Assembly: GCF_039503195.1 (NCBI RefSeq)
Contig: NZ_JBCJKP010000001.1
Span: forward strand, 9,982,001-10,046,000
Reading direction: 5' to 3'
DNA: 64,000 nt
Source of the DNA: Streptomyces mirabilis
GTDB taxonomy: Bacteria; Actinomycetota; Actinomycetes; Streptomycetales; Streptomycetaceae
Shown here: piece by piece, positions 16,980 through 25,318 of the stretch
Layout: each line of letters opens with the position of its first letter
Position numbering within the stretch: position 1 is the first letter of the stretch
Made by a program: the position numbers and the translations under genes
The notes under the pieces: model-generated
Seen by the model: only the letters and a program-made list of their open reading frames with translations
The model's database searches: none
What the model was told of the DNA's origin: nothing

Positions 16980-17393
16980 ATGGCGACTACGACCGCAACC
17001 ATCGACATCCCCGCACCCGCCGCGCGTGTCTGGCAGCTCATCGGCGGCTTCGACTCCCTGCCCGACTGGCTGCCCTACATTCCCGCGAGCACGCTCAGTG
17101 AGGGCGGCCGCGTCCGCAGCCTCGCGAACGAGGAGGGCGGCGTCATCGTCGAACGCCTCGAAGCGTTCGACAACCAGGCGCGCACGTACAGCTATTCCCT
17201 TCTCCAGGCCCCGTTCCCCGTCACCGGCTACCGCTCCACCCTCACCGTGCACGAAGTGTCCGGCGGGCAGAGCCGTGTGGAGTGGTCCGGCACCTTCGCA
17301 CCGGCAGGGGTGAGCGAAGAAGAGGCGATCGCCCTGTTCCACGGCATCTACGCCGAGGGTCTGGCCGCGCTGAAGAAGACACTCGACGCGTGA
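16980..17393 (+). CDS. SRPBCC family protein
   Basis: 137 residues from ATG 16980, preceded by AGGAGACGACC. The sequence fits the START/Bet v1-like SRPBCC fold that binds hydrophobic ligands: IDIPAPAARVWQLIGGFDSLPDWLP at the start, RVEWSGTF near 100 and a long C-terminal helix. Likely cotranscribed with the aldo/keto reductase. Ligand unknown. Confidence 0.85.
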   Translation: MATTTATIDIPAPAARVWQLIGGFDSLPDWLPYIPASTLSEGGRVRSLANEEGGVIVERLEAFDNQARTYSYSLLQAPFPVTGYRSTLTVHEVSGGQSRVEWSGTFAPAGVSEEEAIALFHGIYAEGLAALKKTLDA

Positions 17394-17436
17394 GCACGGA
17401 CACGGGATGCTCGGCAGCGCCGACTGGCGTCGCACA

Positions 17437-17721
17437 GTGAGCGGGCCCGCCAAGGTCTACCTGCTGTGGCACGTCCACCACCAGGCCGAAGAAGACGGAG
17501 CGATGCGGCACTTCGCAAATTCCGATGACTTCTGGTCCGACGAAGAAGCCGGCGACGACGTCAAACACCTCGGCACCTATTCGAGCCGCGAGGCCGCGCA
17601 GAAACGCATCGAACGGGCCCGGAGTCTTCCCGGTTTCGCCGACGAGCCCAACTGCTTCTCCATCGAAGAGGCAGTGCTCGACGAGGACCAATGGACGGAA
17701 GGGTACGTAACGGAACCCTGA
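17437..17721 (+). CDS. Small conserved protein, DUF7336-like
   Basis: 94 residues from GTG 17437 (ATG 17407 would add 10). The motifs VYLLWHVHH, LGTYSSREAAQ, LPGF and FSIEEAVLDEDQWTEGY match a small family of actinobacterial and other bacterial proteins known only as a DUF. Cytoplasmic and acidic. Function unknown. It follows the SRPBCC gene by about 43 bases and may close that operon. Confidence 0.7.
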   Translation: MSGPAKVYLLWHVHHQAEEDGAMRHFANSDDFWSDEEAGDDVKHLGTYSSREAAQKRIERARSLPGFADEPNCFSIEEAVLDEDQWTEGYVTEP

Positions 17722-17734
17722 CAGTTGTTGGTGG

Positions 17735-17905
17735 GTGATGAGGCGGCAGGCCCGTTCGAGGAGCGTTTCTTGGATGTCCAGCCCGGTGTCGTGGCGCGTG
17801 CCGCGACGGGCGTTGGCGGGCACGAGGTCATGGGCGCGGACCCGGACTTGGTGGGCGTCGTGTCGTAGCCTCGGTCGGCGAAGAGTTGGTGGCGGAGTAG
17901 AGCTC
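17735..17905 (-). pseudogene. IS5-like transposase remnant
   Basis: A minus-strand frame reads HQLFADRGYDTTPTK, then the adjacent frame continues VRAHDLVPANARRGTRHDTGLD and ETLLERACRLITHQQ. These correspond to the last catalytic stretch of DDE transposases of the IS5 group (DRGYD, then ARRG...G, then ER). The switch between frames equals one lost base. The rest of the transposase is missing, so the element is dead. Confidence 0.65.
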
Positions 17906-17910
17906 GCGTG

Positions 17911-18651
17911 TCAGACGGTGAAGCCGCCGTCGACGTGGATCGAGGCTCCGGTGATGTACGCGCCGTCCGCGCTTGCCAAGTGGGCGACGGTGGCCGCGAT
18001 CTCGGCCGCTTGCGCATAGCGGCCGACAGCGGTGAAGCCGGCGATCATCTCGGCGTTCGGCCCGGCGGCGGGGTTGGCGTCCGTGTCGGTGGGACCGGGG
18101 TGCACCAGATTGACGGTGACTCCACGGGGGCCGAGTTCCCGGGCCAGGCCCTTCGTCATCCCGACCAGAGCCGTCTTGCTCATCGCGTACAGCGCCAGTC
18201 CGGGGAAGACCGCACGCTCGGCGACATTGCTGCCGATGCTGATGATCCGGCCGCCCTGGTCCATATGACGCACTGCGGCCTGGGACGCTGCGAACGGCGC
18301 CCGGACGTTCACCGCCAGAGTGCGGTCGATCTCTGTCGACCCCAGGTCTTCAAGTGGGCCGACGAGGAAGACCCCGGCGTTATTGACCAGGATGTCGAGT
18401 CTGCCGAACGTCGCGGCGGCCTCGTCGACCGCGGCGGTGAGTGCTTCAGGGACCGCGCTGTCGGCTTGGACGGCAAGGGCTCGGCGCCCTCTGGCCTTGA
18501 TCTGCTCCACGACCTCGCCGGCGCGTTCCGCGTTGTTCTCATAGGTCAGGACGAGGTCGGCGCCTTCTTCGGCCAGGCGTAGTGCCACAGCGGCACCGAT
18601 ACCCCGGCTGCCGCCCGTGATCAAGGCCACGTTTCCTTCAAGTCGATTCAT
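17911..18651 (-). CDS. SDR family oxidoreductase
   Basis: 246 residues from ATG 18651. Classical short-chain dehydrogenase: TGGSRGIG cofactor loop (about 12-19), NNAG near 90, catalytic Ser in IISIGS, YxxxK as YAMSK near 155, and a C-terminal GASIHVDGG. It is similar to 3-oxoacyl-ACP reductase-like dehydrogenases of unknown substrate. Divergent from the DHFR-like gene at 18836. Confidence 0.92.
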   Translation of the reverse strand: MNRLEGNVALITGGSRGIGAAVALRLAEEGADLVLTYENNAERAGEVVEQIKARGRRALAVQADSAVPEALTAAVDEAAATFGRLDILVNNAGVFLVGPLEDLGSTEIDRTLAVNVRAPFAASQAAVRHMDQGGRIISIGSNVAERAVFPGLALYAMSKTALVGMTKGLARELGPRGVTVNLVHPGPTDTDANPAAGPNAEMIAGFTAVGRYAQAAEIAATVAHLASADGAYITGASIHVDGGFTV

Positions 18652-18835
18652 AGGGTTGAGCATTGCGGGCACCCGTGTCGGGAGCTGGCGGGAATCCGAC
18701 CTGGCGTTCAACCGCCCGGACGGCACCCTCTGGCGGGCGGAGCTGCCGAGTGTCGCCGGGCATGTCGAATACGCCGGATCCCGATCGACGTGAGAGCAAA
18801 GGCAGCACATCCCAGGACTTCAGGAGCAACCCATC

Positions 18836-19450
18836 GTGACCGTAACCGCGGACATGGCCATCTCCCTCGACGGGTGCATCGCCGGCACCGACGTCGCCAT
18901 CGACAACCCGGGAGGCGACGGCGCCGAGCCGCTCTTCGAGTGGATCCACAACCTGGCGAGCTGGCGGCAGCGTCAGGGCATGACCGGCGGGGAGGAGAAC
19001 CGCGACTCCGCGCTGATGCGCGAGTGGTTCGATGCCACCGGAGCGGTGGTCATGGGGCGGATGATGTACGACACGGGCGAGGAGTTCTGGGGTGACAACC
19101 CGCCGTTCAGGACCCCGGTCTTCGTGCTCACCCACCGTCCCCGGCCGGCCCTGGTCAAGGAGGGCGGCACCACCTTCACCTTCGTCACCGACGGCATCCA
19201 CAGCGCCCTCGACCAGGCGAGGGCTGCCGCCGGGGACAGGAACGTCGACATCGCGGGCGGGGCGAGCACGGCGCAGCAGTACCTCAGGGAGGGGCTCATC
19301 GACGAGCTGCAGCTGCACGTGGTGCCCGTGCTCCTCGGAGAGGGACTGCGCCTCTTCGAGGGACTGGGCGCCGGGCGGCGGAACCTTGAGCCGGTCAGGG
19401 TGGTCGACACCCCCCTCGCCACCCATGTGAAGTACCGCTTCGTGAAGTGA
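18836..19450 (+). CDS. Dihydrofolate reductase family protein (RibD C-terminal type)
   Basis: 204 residues from GTG 18836. Family marks are MAISLDGCIAG at the N-terminus, VVMGRMMYD near 72, VFVLTHRPRP, the IAGGAST segment for NADPH binding and LIDELQLHVVPVLLGEG. The fold is that of DHFR and riboflavin-synthesis reductases, but these stand-alone members act on undefined substrates. Its 3' end overlaps the shifted tail of the protease gene on the other strand. Confidence 0.9.
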   Translation: MTVTADMAISLDGCIAGTDVAIDNPGGDGAEPLFEWIHNLASWRQRQGMTGGEENRDSALMREWFDATGAVVMGRMMYDTGEEFWGDNPPFRTPVFVLTHRPRPALVKEGGTTFTFVTDGIHSALDQARAAAGDRNVDIAGGASTAQQYLREGLIDELQLHVVPVLLGEGLRLFEGLGAGRRNLEPVRVVDTPLATHVKYRFVK

Positions 19451-19534
19451 CCCGGCACGGACAACGCTCGGTCCCGAGCCGGGTGGCGCCGGAGGCGGAG
19501 TACACGGTGGTCTCGCCGTCGGACCAGCACACCA

Positions 19535-20905
19535 TCAGGTCGAACTGGTTGGATCCGGTGAAGTCGCCGGCCGTGACGGTTCGCGTGTGCGTCCAGGTGC
19601 TGTTGGAGGCCACAGGTGCCGCCCGGAGTCGAAACAGACTTGTCCATTGCCGAGGTGGAGCGTGACCTCAGCGTCGGTCCACACCACGATCATGTCGCTG
19701 TGCCCGGTGTGGCGGAAGTCGCCGGAGGCCAGGAGCCTGGTGTGCTGCCAGGTGCCCGTCGAGCCGGGCAGGACCGGTCTGTCGGTCGACGGTTGGTAGG
19801 GCGGCCTCGCGCCCACCGTGCGATGGGCGGCGGCGTCGTTGAACAGGGCCTTGGCGTCCTTGCCGTAGATGGGCGCGTACGTCACCCAGTCGTCGTTGGC
19901 GTCGTTGCCACCTCCGTTGTACCCGCCGGTGTTGCCGACGACCTTGCCGGTACCGGTGGTGCGGTCGTAGTCCTCGATCCACGGGCCGCCGGAGACCCCT
20001 CCGTAGAAGCCGGTGCAGGCCATGCGTACCTGCCGGTAGCCGGGCAGGCGCGAGGTGGTGACGGGGCAGCGGATCGCCTGATGCTTCGCATTGACGCCTT
20101 CGGAGCTGGGATACCCGATGACCGTGACCTTGTGGGTGTATTTCGTGGTGGGAGTGAACGTCAGAGCGCCCGTCACGTCCTCCACTTTGCCCCGGCTGTT
20201 GGGACCGACCTGCGCGAAGGCCAGGTCCAGGTCGGAGGTGGGCTTCTTGGTGTTGGCCACGTAGCGCGGATCGATGTACATCTGCGAGACCGGGAAGACG
20301 CCGCGCGGCTGGTTCGCGGCGGACAGACCGTCGCGGTACTGCGGCACGAAGATGCGGTGGGTGGCCCTCTGCAGACCCTGGCCGCAGTGCCCGGCGGTCA
20401 GGACGATGTCATGGACGGCCGTGTGCACCACGCTGCCCGTGCAGTACGTGCTCTTGCCGCCCAAGGGCCTGCCGTCGTAGAAGAACGTGCCCACCATCGG
20501 GTGGCCGCCGAAGTGCTCGGGACGGGGCGTGCCGGCCGGCGGCGTGCCGCGCGTGCCGATGAGGGGCGCCGAGGCCGCGGGGGTCCGGCCGGGCGGGCTG
20601 TCGATCGGGACCGCGTTGTCCATGCGGTGGGCTGTCCAGTACTTCTCCTCCTCGCTCAGGCTCGGGCCGCCGGAGGAGGAGGTCGGGAATACAGGCGGGT
20701 GGCTGGGCTGCGCGGGTGTCGGACGGGCCGTGGGCGCAGCGGGGACCGACGGCACCGGAGTGCCGGACTGCACCGGAGTGCCGAACGGCACCGGAGTACG
20801 GGAGGGCACCGGAGTACCGGTGGCGGCAAGCGCCTGGCCCGTGCCGAGTACGCCCGCGCACAGACCGAGCGCCAGGGCCGGAATCCATCTGGAACTGGAA
20901 CTCAA
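19535..20905 (-). CDS. Secreted trypsin-like serine protease, C-terminal frameshift
   Basis: TTG 20905 gives a clean signal peptide (SSSSRWIPALALGLCAGVL...ALA). ATG 20971 is an upstream alternative. A (GTPVPx)n linker follows, then a chymotrypsin-fold domain: LTAGHCG (His), SDLDLAFAQV (Asp) and FYGGVSGGPW (Ser). The tail has one VCBS-like repeat (HTRLLASGDF...DMIVVWTDAEVTL). A second such repeat (HTRTVTAGDF...DLMVCWSDGETTV) lies in the next frame and runs to 19395. One base lost near 19620-19640 would join them. In the frame as it stands, the last 30 or so residues are unlike the family. Confidence 0.8.
   Translation of the reverse strand: MSSSSRWIPALALGLCAGVLGTGQALAATGTPVPSRTPVPFGTPVQSGTPVPSVPAAPTARPTPAQPSHPPVFPTSSSGGPSLSEEEKYWTAHRMDNAVPIDSPPGRTPAASAPLIGTRGTPPAGTPRPEHFGGHPMVGTFFYDGRPLGGKSTYCTGSVVHTAVHDIVLTAGHCGQGLQRATHRIFVPQYRDGLSAANQPRGVFPVSQMYIDPRYVANTKKPTSDLDLAFAQVGPNSRGKVEDVTGALTFTPTTKYTHKVTVIGYPSSEGVNAKHQAIRCPVTTSRLPGYRQVRMACTGFYGGVSGGPWIEDYDRTTGTGKVVGNTGGYNGGGNDANDDWVTYAPIYGKDAKALFNDAAAHRTVGARPPYQPSTDRPVLPGSTGTWQHTRLLASGDFRHTGHSDMIVVWTDAEVTLHLGNGQVCFDSGRHLWPPTAPGRTREPSRPATSPDPTSST
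20753..20824 (-). repeat. Four 18-bp tandem units in the protease linker
   Basis: CACCGGAGT begins each of four consecutive 18-base units, starting at 20753, 20771, 20789 and 20807 (plus-strand view). They encode the GTPVP-type Pro/Thr linker between signal peptide and protease domain, and are likely to vary in number between strains. Confidence 0.85.
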
Positions 20906-20971
20906 CGAGGTGTCTTTCCGTCTTGGAGGAAGCCGAATGGCGGGCGATCTCGATCTCACATAATCGCACAT

Positions 20972-21046
20972 ATGTTTGTTATGGCGATTGGTAGCGTAGC
21001 GTCACAGGCGGCTTGACGTGGCGTCATAAGGCAGAGAGGCGAGGCG
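20972..21046. promoter_or_regulatory. Divergent promoter region, protease / surface protein
   Basis: A relatively A+T-rich gap. TGACG-TGG-CGTCA at 21014-21026 is an inverted repeat close to the surface-protein start at 21047, with TTGACG inside it. Promoters of both genes should be here, but no full hexamer pair is convincing. Confidence 0.35.
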
Positions 21047-21955
21047 ATGGACCGATTCCGCACCGCGGCAGTGGTGGCACTGCAGCTCCTCCTGCCCCTC
21101 CTGGCCGCCGGGCCCGCCTCCGCCGCCGAACCGGCACCGCTGCCGCTCGGCAGCGTCCGGTCCGTGCATCCCGGCGACACGCTGGCCGTCACCGCAGCGA
21201 GCGGACAGGCCGTGAACGGCGACACCATTACCTCCCCGGTCTTGCTGAGGACCGGGCGGATGCGGATGACGACACCCCGGCTGACGGCCGCCGTCACCAT
21301 CGCCTGCGACGCCCGGCCCGGCACCTACCCCGTCACGCTGACCAGCGCCGGAGACACACGCCCGGCCGAGCACGGAGCCCCGTGGGCACACCTACGCGTT
21401 GAACCGGCCGACGAGGCCGCGCGTCGCGCCTGCCGGGACAAGGTCGCGAACATGCCCCCGCCCGACCGGGAGGAACACTGGGCGGCGAACACCACGTGGC
21501 CCCAGTCGGAATGGGATGTCAGGTCCTTCCGTGCCGGCAGCCGCATCACGATCACCGACAACTACGACGAGGGAATGGACGGGGCCATCGCCCTCTCGTC
21601 CCCGGCCTTCGCCGACCGGCCCGTCCTGCGCGGCGCACGAGCGGTCCTGACCGCCACCGCCACCCTCAGATGCGACGCTGCGCCCGGCCTCTACCCCGTC
21701 TACCAGCACACTCCCGACCAGGGCGAGAACCACCCGAACCAGCCCTGGGCCCGGCTGCGCATCGCCCCTGCCGCCAGAACGACCACCTGCCCCACGCAGC
21801 AGGCGGCGCATCCCTCCGGGACATCGCGCACCGAAGTGGTGACCTGGGCCGCGGGTGGCGTACTCCTCGCTGCCGCCGGCACGACCCTCCTCCGCAAGCG
21901 CTCCCGGTCCCGCCGTCCGAACACCCCGGGGACGCCGCCAGGTACAAGCGGCTGA
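21047..21955 (+). CDS. Cell-surface protein with signal peptide and C-terminal membrane anchor
   Basis: 302 residues. Signal peptide about 1-26 (ending ASA). Two similar beta-type modules follow, each with a Cys and a GxYPV motif: ACDARPGTYPVTL near 86 and RCDAAPGLYPVYQ near 206. The end has a hydrophobic helix (about 265-282) followed by RKRSRSRR, a membrane anchor with a cytoplasmic basic stop. No sortase LPxTG. The function is unknown. The repeat structure suggests an adhesive or wall-spanning protein. Divergent from the protease. Confidence 0.7.
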   Translation: MDRFRTAAVVALQLLLPLLAAGPASAAEPAPLPLGSVRSVHPGDTLAVTAASGQAVNGDTITSPVLLRTGRMRMTTPRLTAAVTIACDARPGTYPVTLTSAGDTRPAEHGAPWAHLRVEPADEAARRACRDKVANMPPPDREEHWAANTTWPQSEWDVRSFRAGSRITITDNYDEGMDGAIALSSPAFADRPVLRGARAVLTATATLRCDAAPGLYPVYQHTPDQGENHPNQPWARLRIAPAARTTTCPTQQAAHPSGTSRTEVVTWAAGGVLLAAAGTTLLRKRSRSRRPNTPGTPPGTSG

Positions 21956-22064
21956 CGCCACATCAAGTGTCCGCCCAGGAAGCGGGTTCGCTTCCGAGGA
22001 GCGATGGCCTGACGCCGGGCGGCCCGAGGTGGCTGAACTGGGCGCAGCGGGCCAGCGGGACGGA

Positions 22065-22360
22065 ACGGGCGTGGTGGGGAGGCCGCGTTGTGGTGTCGTG
22101 GAGCGGTGCGAACAGGGCCCGGCCGAGTGCGTTGCTCGCCCGTACGTCCGTGCGGCCGTTGATGACGAGTACCGGGGTGCCGGTCATCGCGTCGAGGAGC
22201 CGCTGCACGTTGGGGCGTACCCCCTGCGGATCCGCCGGTCTGCGGCGTCGGCGCGGACCTGTTCGTACTCGACACCGACCCCGGCGAACTGCGCGGCCTC
22301 AGCGCGGCGCAGCACCGGAAACCCGGCGGGAGGTCAGGAACTCGCGGATCTCGCTGCCGG
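22065..22360 (-). pseudogene. Relic of an XRE regulator with MmyB-like ligand domain
   Basis: Reading on the minus strand, EIREFLTSRR (about 22329-22358) matches the N-terminus of MmyB-type XRE regulators. LRRAEAAQFAGVGVEYEQVRAD (about 22250-22315) is their helix-turn-helix, and VQRLLDAMTGTPVLVINGRTDV...ALGRALFAP is the start of the ligand-binding domain. Frames change between the blocks, and most of both domains is gone. Several deletions are needed, so this is a true relic. Confidence 0.6.
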
Positions 22361-22580
22361 GTCCATGCTTTTCCACGCCAGTGACGGCGTTGTCGTACAT
22401 GAGACATCCATGGTCCACGAGTGCGGCCCGTACAGCCCGGTCGATCACCGCGTGTCCGCCCGAGGTGGAACCGGCGACGTGGACGGCGACCTGACTGATC
22501 ATGAGCAGCGGTGACGTTCGGAAGTTGACGACTGACAGCCGCTTATGATCTTCCGTTCGGGATTCTGTGCCGTACCGCTG

Positions 22581-22988
22581 TCACTCCTGCAGGTTCAGCT
22601 GCCAGGAGACGCCGAAGCGGTCGTTCACCCAGCCGAACTTGGCGCTGAAGCCGTACGAGCCCAGCGGCATCAGCGCCGTGCCCTGTTCGGCGAGGGCGCC
22701 GTAGAGGCGGTCGAGCTCGGCCTCGGTGTCGCACTCGACGAACAGCGACACCGCCGGGGTGAACCCGAAGGCGTGCTTGACGGAGCTGTCGATACACATG
22801 AACCGCTGTCCGGCGAGTGAGAACGTGGCGCGCTGGACCGTGCCCGCCTCGCCGGGGCCGTCGGCGCCGTAGCGTGAGATGTCGATGACCTCGGCGTCGT
22901 GGAACAACGACGTATAGAAGGTCAGCGCCTCCTCCGCCCTGCCCTCGAACATGAGGAAAGTGGTGATCTTCTGTGGCATCGAGGCCAT
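22581..22988 (-). CDS. PhnB-like VOC family protein
   Basis: 135 residues. The family start KITTFLMFEGRAEEALTFYTSLF, the C..SSVKHAFGFTPAVSLFVEC core and FGWVNDRFGVSWQL at the end match PhnB-like proteins (often misnamed demethylubiquinone methyltransferases) with the vicinal-oxygen-chelate fold. Biochemical role unknown. Start at ATG 22988; ATG 22979 is also possible. Confidence 0.85.
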   Translation of the reverse strand: MASMPQKITTFLMFEGRAEEALTFYTSLFHDAEVIDISRYGADGPGEAGTVQRATFSLAGQRFMCIDSSVKHAFGFTPAVSLFVECDTEAELDRLYGALAEQGTALMPLGSYGFSAKFGWVNDRFGVSWQLNLQE

Positions 22989-23349
22989 GGTGCTGCCCTT
23001 CGGTTACAGGCGTCAGTCCTTCAAGGACGAGGCTAGGACCTGCCTCTGACACCGGCCTCAGGGACATCGCCGGCCACCGTCGTTTCGATGATCGACACTT
23101 ACGCGCCTGGCTGAGCCGGAGACGCGCAGCCCATGTCCCTCGGCATGCCCGGCTACCAGCGCACAGAGCAACGGAACCTACAGTGCGTCGTGTGCGCGGT
23201 GAGCTCCCAGCCGTACCTGCCTCAGTGCACCGTGTCGCCGTACGACTTGACCAGCCGTCCGGAACGGGGCGTCAGTCGCCCCCGCTCATCCCGCAGAGGT
23301 GCCTGCCCGGCGTGCGTGCTGCAACCGAGCGCCGCGGGGCTGGACACGC
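22989..23349. other. Intergenic, nothing called
   Basis: About 360 bases between the PhnB-like gene and the tRNA terminator hairpin. Open frames here lack starts and family resemblance. It must hold the promoter of the minus-strand PhnB-like gene. Confidence 0.4.
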
Positions 23350-23382
23350 CTGAGGGGCCGGCACGTGCTGCCGGCCCCTCAG
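23350..23382 (-). terminator. Terminator hairpin of tRNA-fMet
   Basis: Perfect 14-base inverted repeat, CTGAGGGGCCGGCA at 23350-23363 against 23369-23382, with a 5-base loop. It starts 8 bases beyond the tRNA 3' end on the minus strand. Confidence 0.8.
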
Positions 23383-23389
23383 GTTTCAG

Positions 23390-23463
23390 TAGCGGGGACA
23401 GGATTTGAACCTGCGACCTCTGGGTTATGAGCCCAGCGAGCTACCGAGCTGCTCCACCCCGCG
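23390..23463 (-). tRNA. Initiator tRNA-fMet (CAT)
   Basis: A full cloverleaf of 74 bases. The 5' CGCGGGG pairs with the 3' CCCCGC, leaving position 1 (C) opposite a non-pairing base at 72, which marks initiator tRNAs. The anticodon loop is CTCATAA (CAT) and its stem ends in three G-C pairs (GGG/CCC), also an initiator hallmark. The T arm has GGTTCAAATCC. CCA is not encoded. Confidence 0.95.
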
Positions 23464-23607
23464 TCGGATTCCTCAACCCTACGCCAATTATCCCGGCCCC
23501 GAGACCATGATCGCCGTGGACCCGTCGGCTTACGGTCGGCGAACGCGTACGGGCGCGGCACACACCGCCCGGTGAGGAGGAAGCAGACGGGGATGGTCTG
23601 GCCGGAA

Positions 23608-23662
23608 GCGGACAGGCCGAGCGGACAGGCCGAGCGGACGGGACCGGACGGGACCGGACCGG
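23608..23662. repeat. Short tandem repeats upstream of the tRNA gene
   Basis: GCGGACAGGCCGA occurs twice in a row (23608-23620 and 23621-23633). It is followed by two GGACGGGACC units and a partial third. Simple-sequence DNA with no coding role seen. Confidence 0.8.
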
Positions 23663-23672
23663 CTCCGACCGT

Positions 23673-23935
23673 CTACGACTCGACCGCCAGACGCATCCCC
23701 AGCCCAACCAGGACAGCTCCGGAAACCTGCTCCATCCGGCGCTGGATCGACCGCCGCTGGAGCACACCGCGGACCCGTCCGGCCAGCCAGATCAGCGGGA
23801 GGTACCAGAGCAGGTCGATCACGGCCCAGATCACCGAGAAGGCGAGCAGGGTCGGCAGTACGGGAGCTCCCTGCGGCACGAACTGCGGAAGGAAGGACAC
23901 GGCGAACACTCCCGTCTTCCAGCGTGCCTTTCTCC
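23673..23935 (-). pseudogene. 3' remnant of a LysE/RhtB exporter gene
   Basis: The last 85 or so residues of a LysE-family amino-acid exporter are recognisable: KTGVFAVSFLPQFVPQG, then a hydrophobic helix (LLAFSVIWAVIDLLWYLPLIWLA is split by the family's usual turn), RRMEQVSGAVLVGLGMRLA. The frame stays open further upstream but loses all resemblance and hydrophobicity there. The N-terminal membrane helices are missing. Confidence 0.65.
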
Positions 23936-24107
23936 TCATGGCGCCAGGCTGCATTCGCACCGCACTCGGGGGGCCGGACGCGCCGTTCACCGCCGAGGAG
24001 GGTGTCCCGCTGTTGGTGGACGTCCTGCCGTCCAGGCTGGGCACGCGCGGTCTGGCGTGTGTGGACCGCTCGGGCGGGCCTGATCGTGCCCTGGTATGCC
24101 CTGCCAA

Positions 24108-24543
24108 CCGACCCTTGCGGGAGGCCTGACGGCCATCGGGGGCCTTTTCACTCGAAACGTCGGCCGATCACGTGCGCCTTGGGCATCGCATCGGCTTCCA
24201 AGCACCACATGTCCGACCCGACCGTATCCTGCGCCGGCTTCACGACCTGCCGCTGCCAAACGGGCTGTTCGCGGCTGCATTGCTGCCTGGACCCGCGCCG
24301 GCCACTCGGCTCGTGGTGCGCCGGCCATGGGGCCTGCGGCGGGAGCCCGAGCGACCCGTGCGGATCATGGCTGTTGCTCTCTGGCGGTAGGCAGTTTCGC
24401 CGTGTAGCGTCGCTGTCAGATGTCGTGGTTCGCAGTATCTGCCCGCGCTCCGGCGTGGGCACTTTGCTGTGCAGTGCAGGACCAGGGCGATCACCTCCGG
24501 GTCCGCGCGGTGCGGAACCCGATATCGACTGGAAGGCACCAGC
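24108..24543. other. Long region upstream of the cold-shock gene
   Basis: About 435 bases without a supported gene. The last 100-150 bases probably form the long untranslated leader typical of cold-shock genes, with GGAAGG (24530-24535) as its ribosome site. Long open frames cross the region on both strands, but their products look random. Confidence 0.4.
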
Positions 24544-24747
24544 ATGGCCAGCGGAACCGTCAAGTGGTTCAACGCAGAAAAGGGCTTCGGCTTCATCTCT
24601 CAGGACGGCGGCGGACCGGACGTGTTCGCGCACTACTCCAACATCAACGCCAGCGGTTTCCGCGAGCTCCAGGAAGGCCAGGCGGTGACCTTCGACGTCA
24701 CCCAGGGCCAGAAGGGCCCGCAGGCGGAGAACATCACGCCCGCCTGA
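24544..24747 (+). CDS. Cold-shock protein, CspA family
   Basis: 67 residues, the standard length. RNP1 (KGFGFIS) and RNP2 (VFAHYS) motifs of the five-stranded OB fold bind single-stranded RNA and [21 protein letters not shown] is the family N-terminus. The protein acts as an RNA chaperone in the cytoplasm. It is closed by a strong terminator at 24768. Confidence 0.96.
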   Translation: MASGTVKWFNAEKGFGFISQDGGGPDVFAHYSNINASGFRELQEGQAVTFDVTQGQKGPQAENITPA

Positions 24748-24767
24748 CCTCGCGGTCAGGAGGTATG

Positions 24768-24800
24768 TCAGGGTCCCGGAGCAGTGCTCCGGGACCCTGA
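24768..24800 (+). terminator. Terminator of the cold-shock gene
   Basis: A perfect 15-base inverted repeat (24768-24782 with 24786-24800) around a 3-base loop, 20 bases after the cold-shock stop. No T run, as is common in Streptomyces. Confidence 0.85.
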
Positions 24801-24841
24801 TGTAGTTGACCGGCCCTGCGATCACGGCTTGGGACCGGACA

Positions 24842-25219
24842 ATGACCGAGGTGTTCGCGGATCGCGAATTCCTCGCCCTCCGTCTGCGCGAGTGGACCCT
24901 GCTCAGAACCATCGCCCTGGGCAAGCCGTGGGCCGCCGAGAATCTCACCAGCGCATCCGACTGGTTCCAGCGCACGGCCACAACCATGCGGTTCGTGGTC
25001 TCACCCGAGGCACCCAGCCTGCTGGCCGAACGCGGACGCACCCGCCGCGTACGAAACGCAGCGAGCGGTCAGCTGCAACGGCGGCCGGGACCAGCCCAAT
25101 TGACGTCATCCACAGCTCTTGACGATTCCTCGTGCCGTTGCGGAGCGGCCCTTGGCGAGGCGCTCAGGTCTTGGGTTCGCGCCGCTGCTTGCTGTGGTCG
25201 GTGTGACCGGGCGCCGTAG
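24842..25219 (+). CDS. Small hypothetical protein, 3' part doubtful
   Basis: ATG 24842, 125 residues. The first 80 residues (LREWTLLRTIALGKPWAAENLTSASDWFQR and LLAERGRTRRVRNAA) look like a small family of Streptomyces helical proteins. The rest is Cys/Arg-rich and looks random, so the natural stop may have been lost. No motif suggests a function. Confidence 0.45.
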   Translation: MTEVFADREFLALRLREWTLLRTIALGKPWAAENLTSASDWFQRTATTMRFVVSPEAPSLLAERGRTRRVRNAASGQLQRRPGPAQLTSSTALDDSSCRCGAALGEALRSWVRAAACCGRCDRAP

Positions 25220-25318
25220 TGGGGCCCGTACGGCCAACTACGGCGCTCACCATCCCCGATGGGGCGGGGCAAGGCCATGCTCGGACGGCCTTGCGGCGGC
25301 GGATGACGCCCGGTTGTG

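Noticed and set aside
20753..20824. CRISPR-like repeats
   Set aside because: 18-base contiguous units without spacers that encode a protein linker.
24148..25041. Possible minus-strand gene covering the cold-shock gene
   Set aside because: It runs antisense over CspA and its terminator, and its product is low-information.
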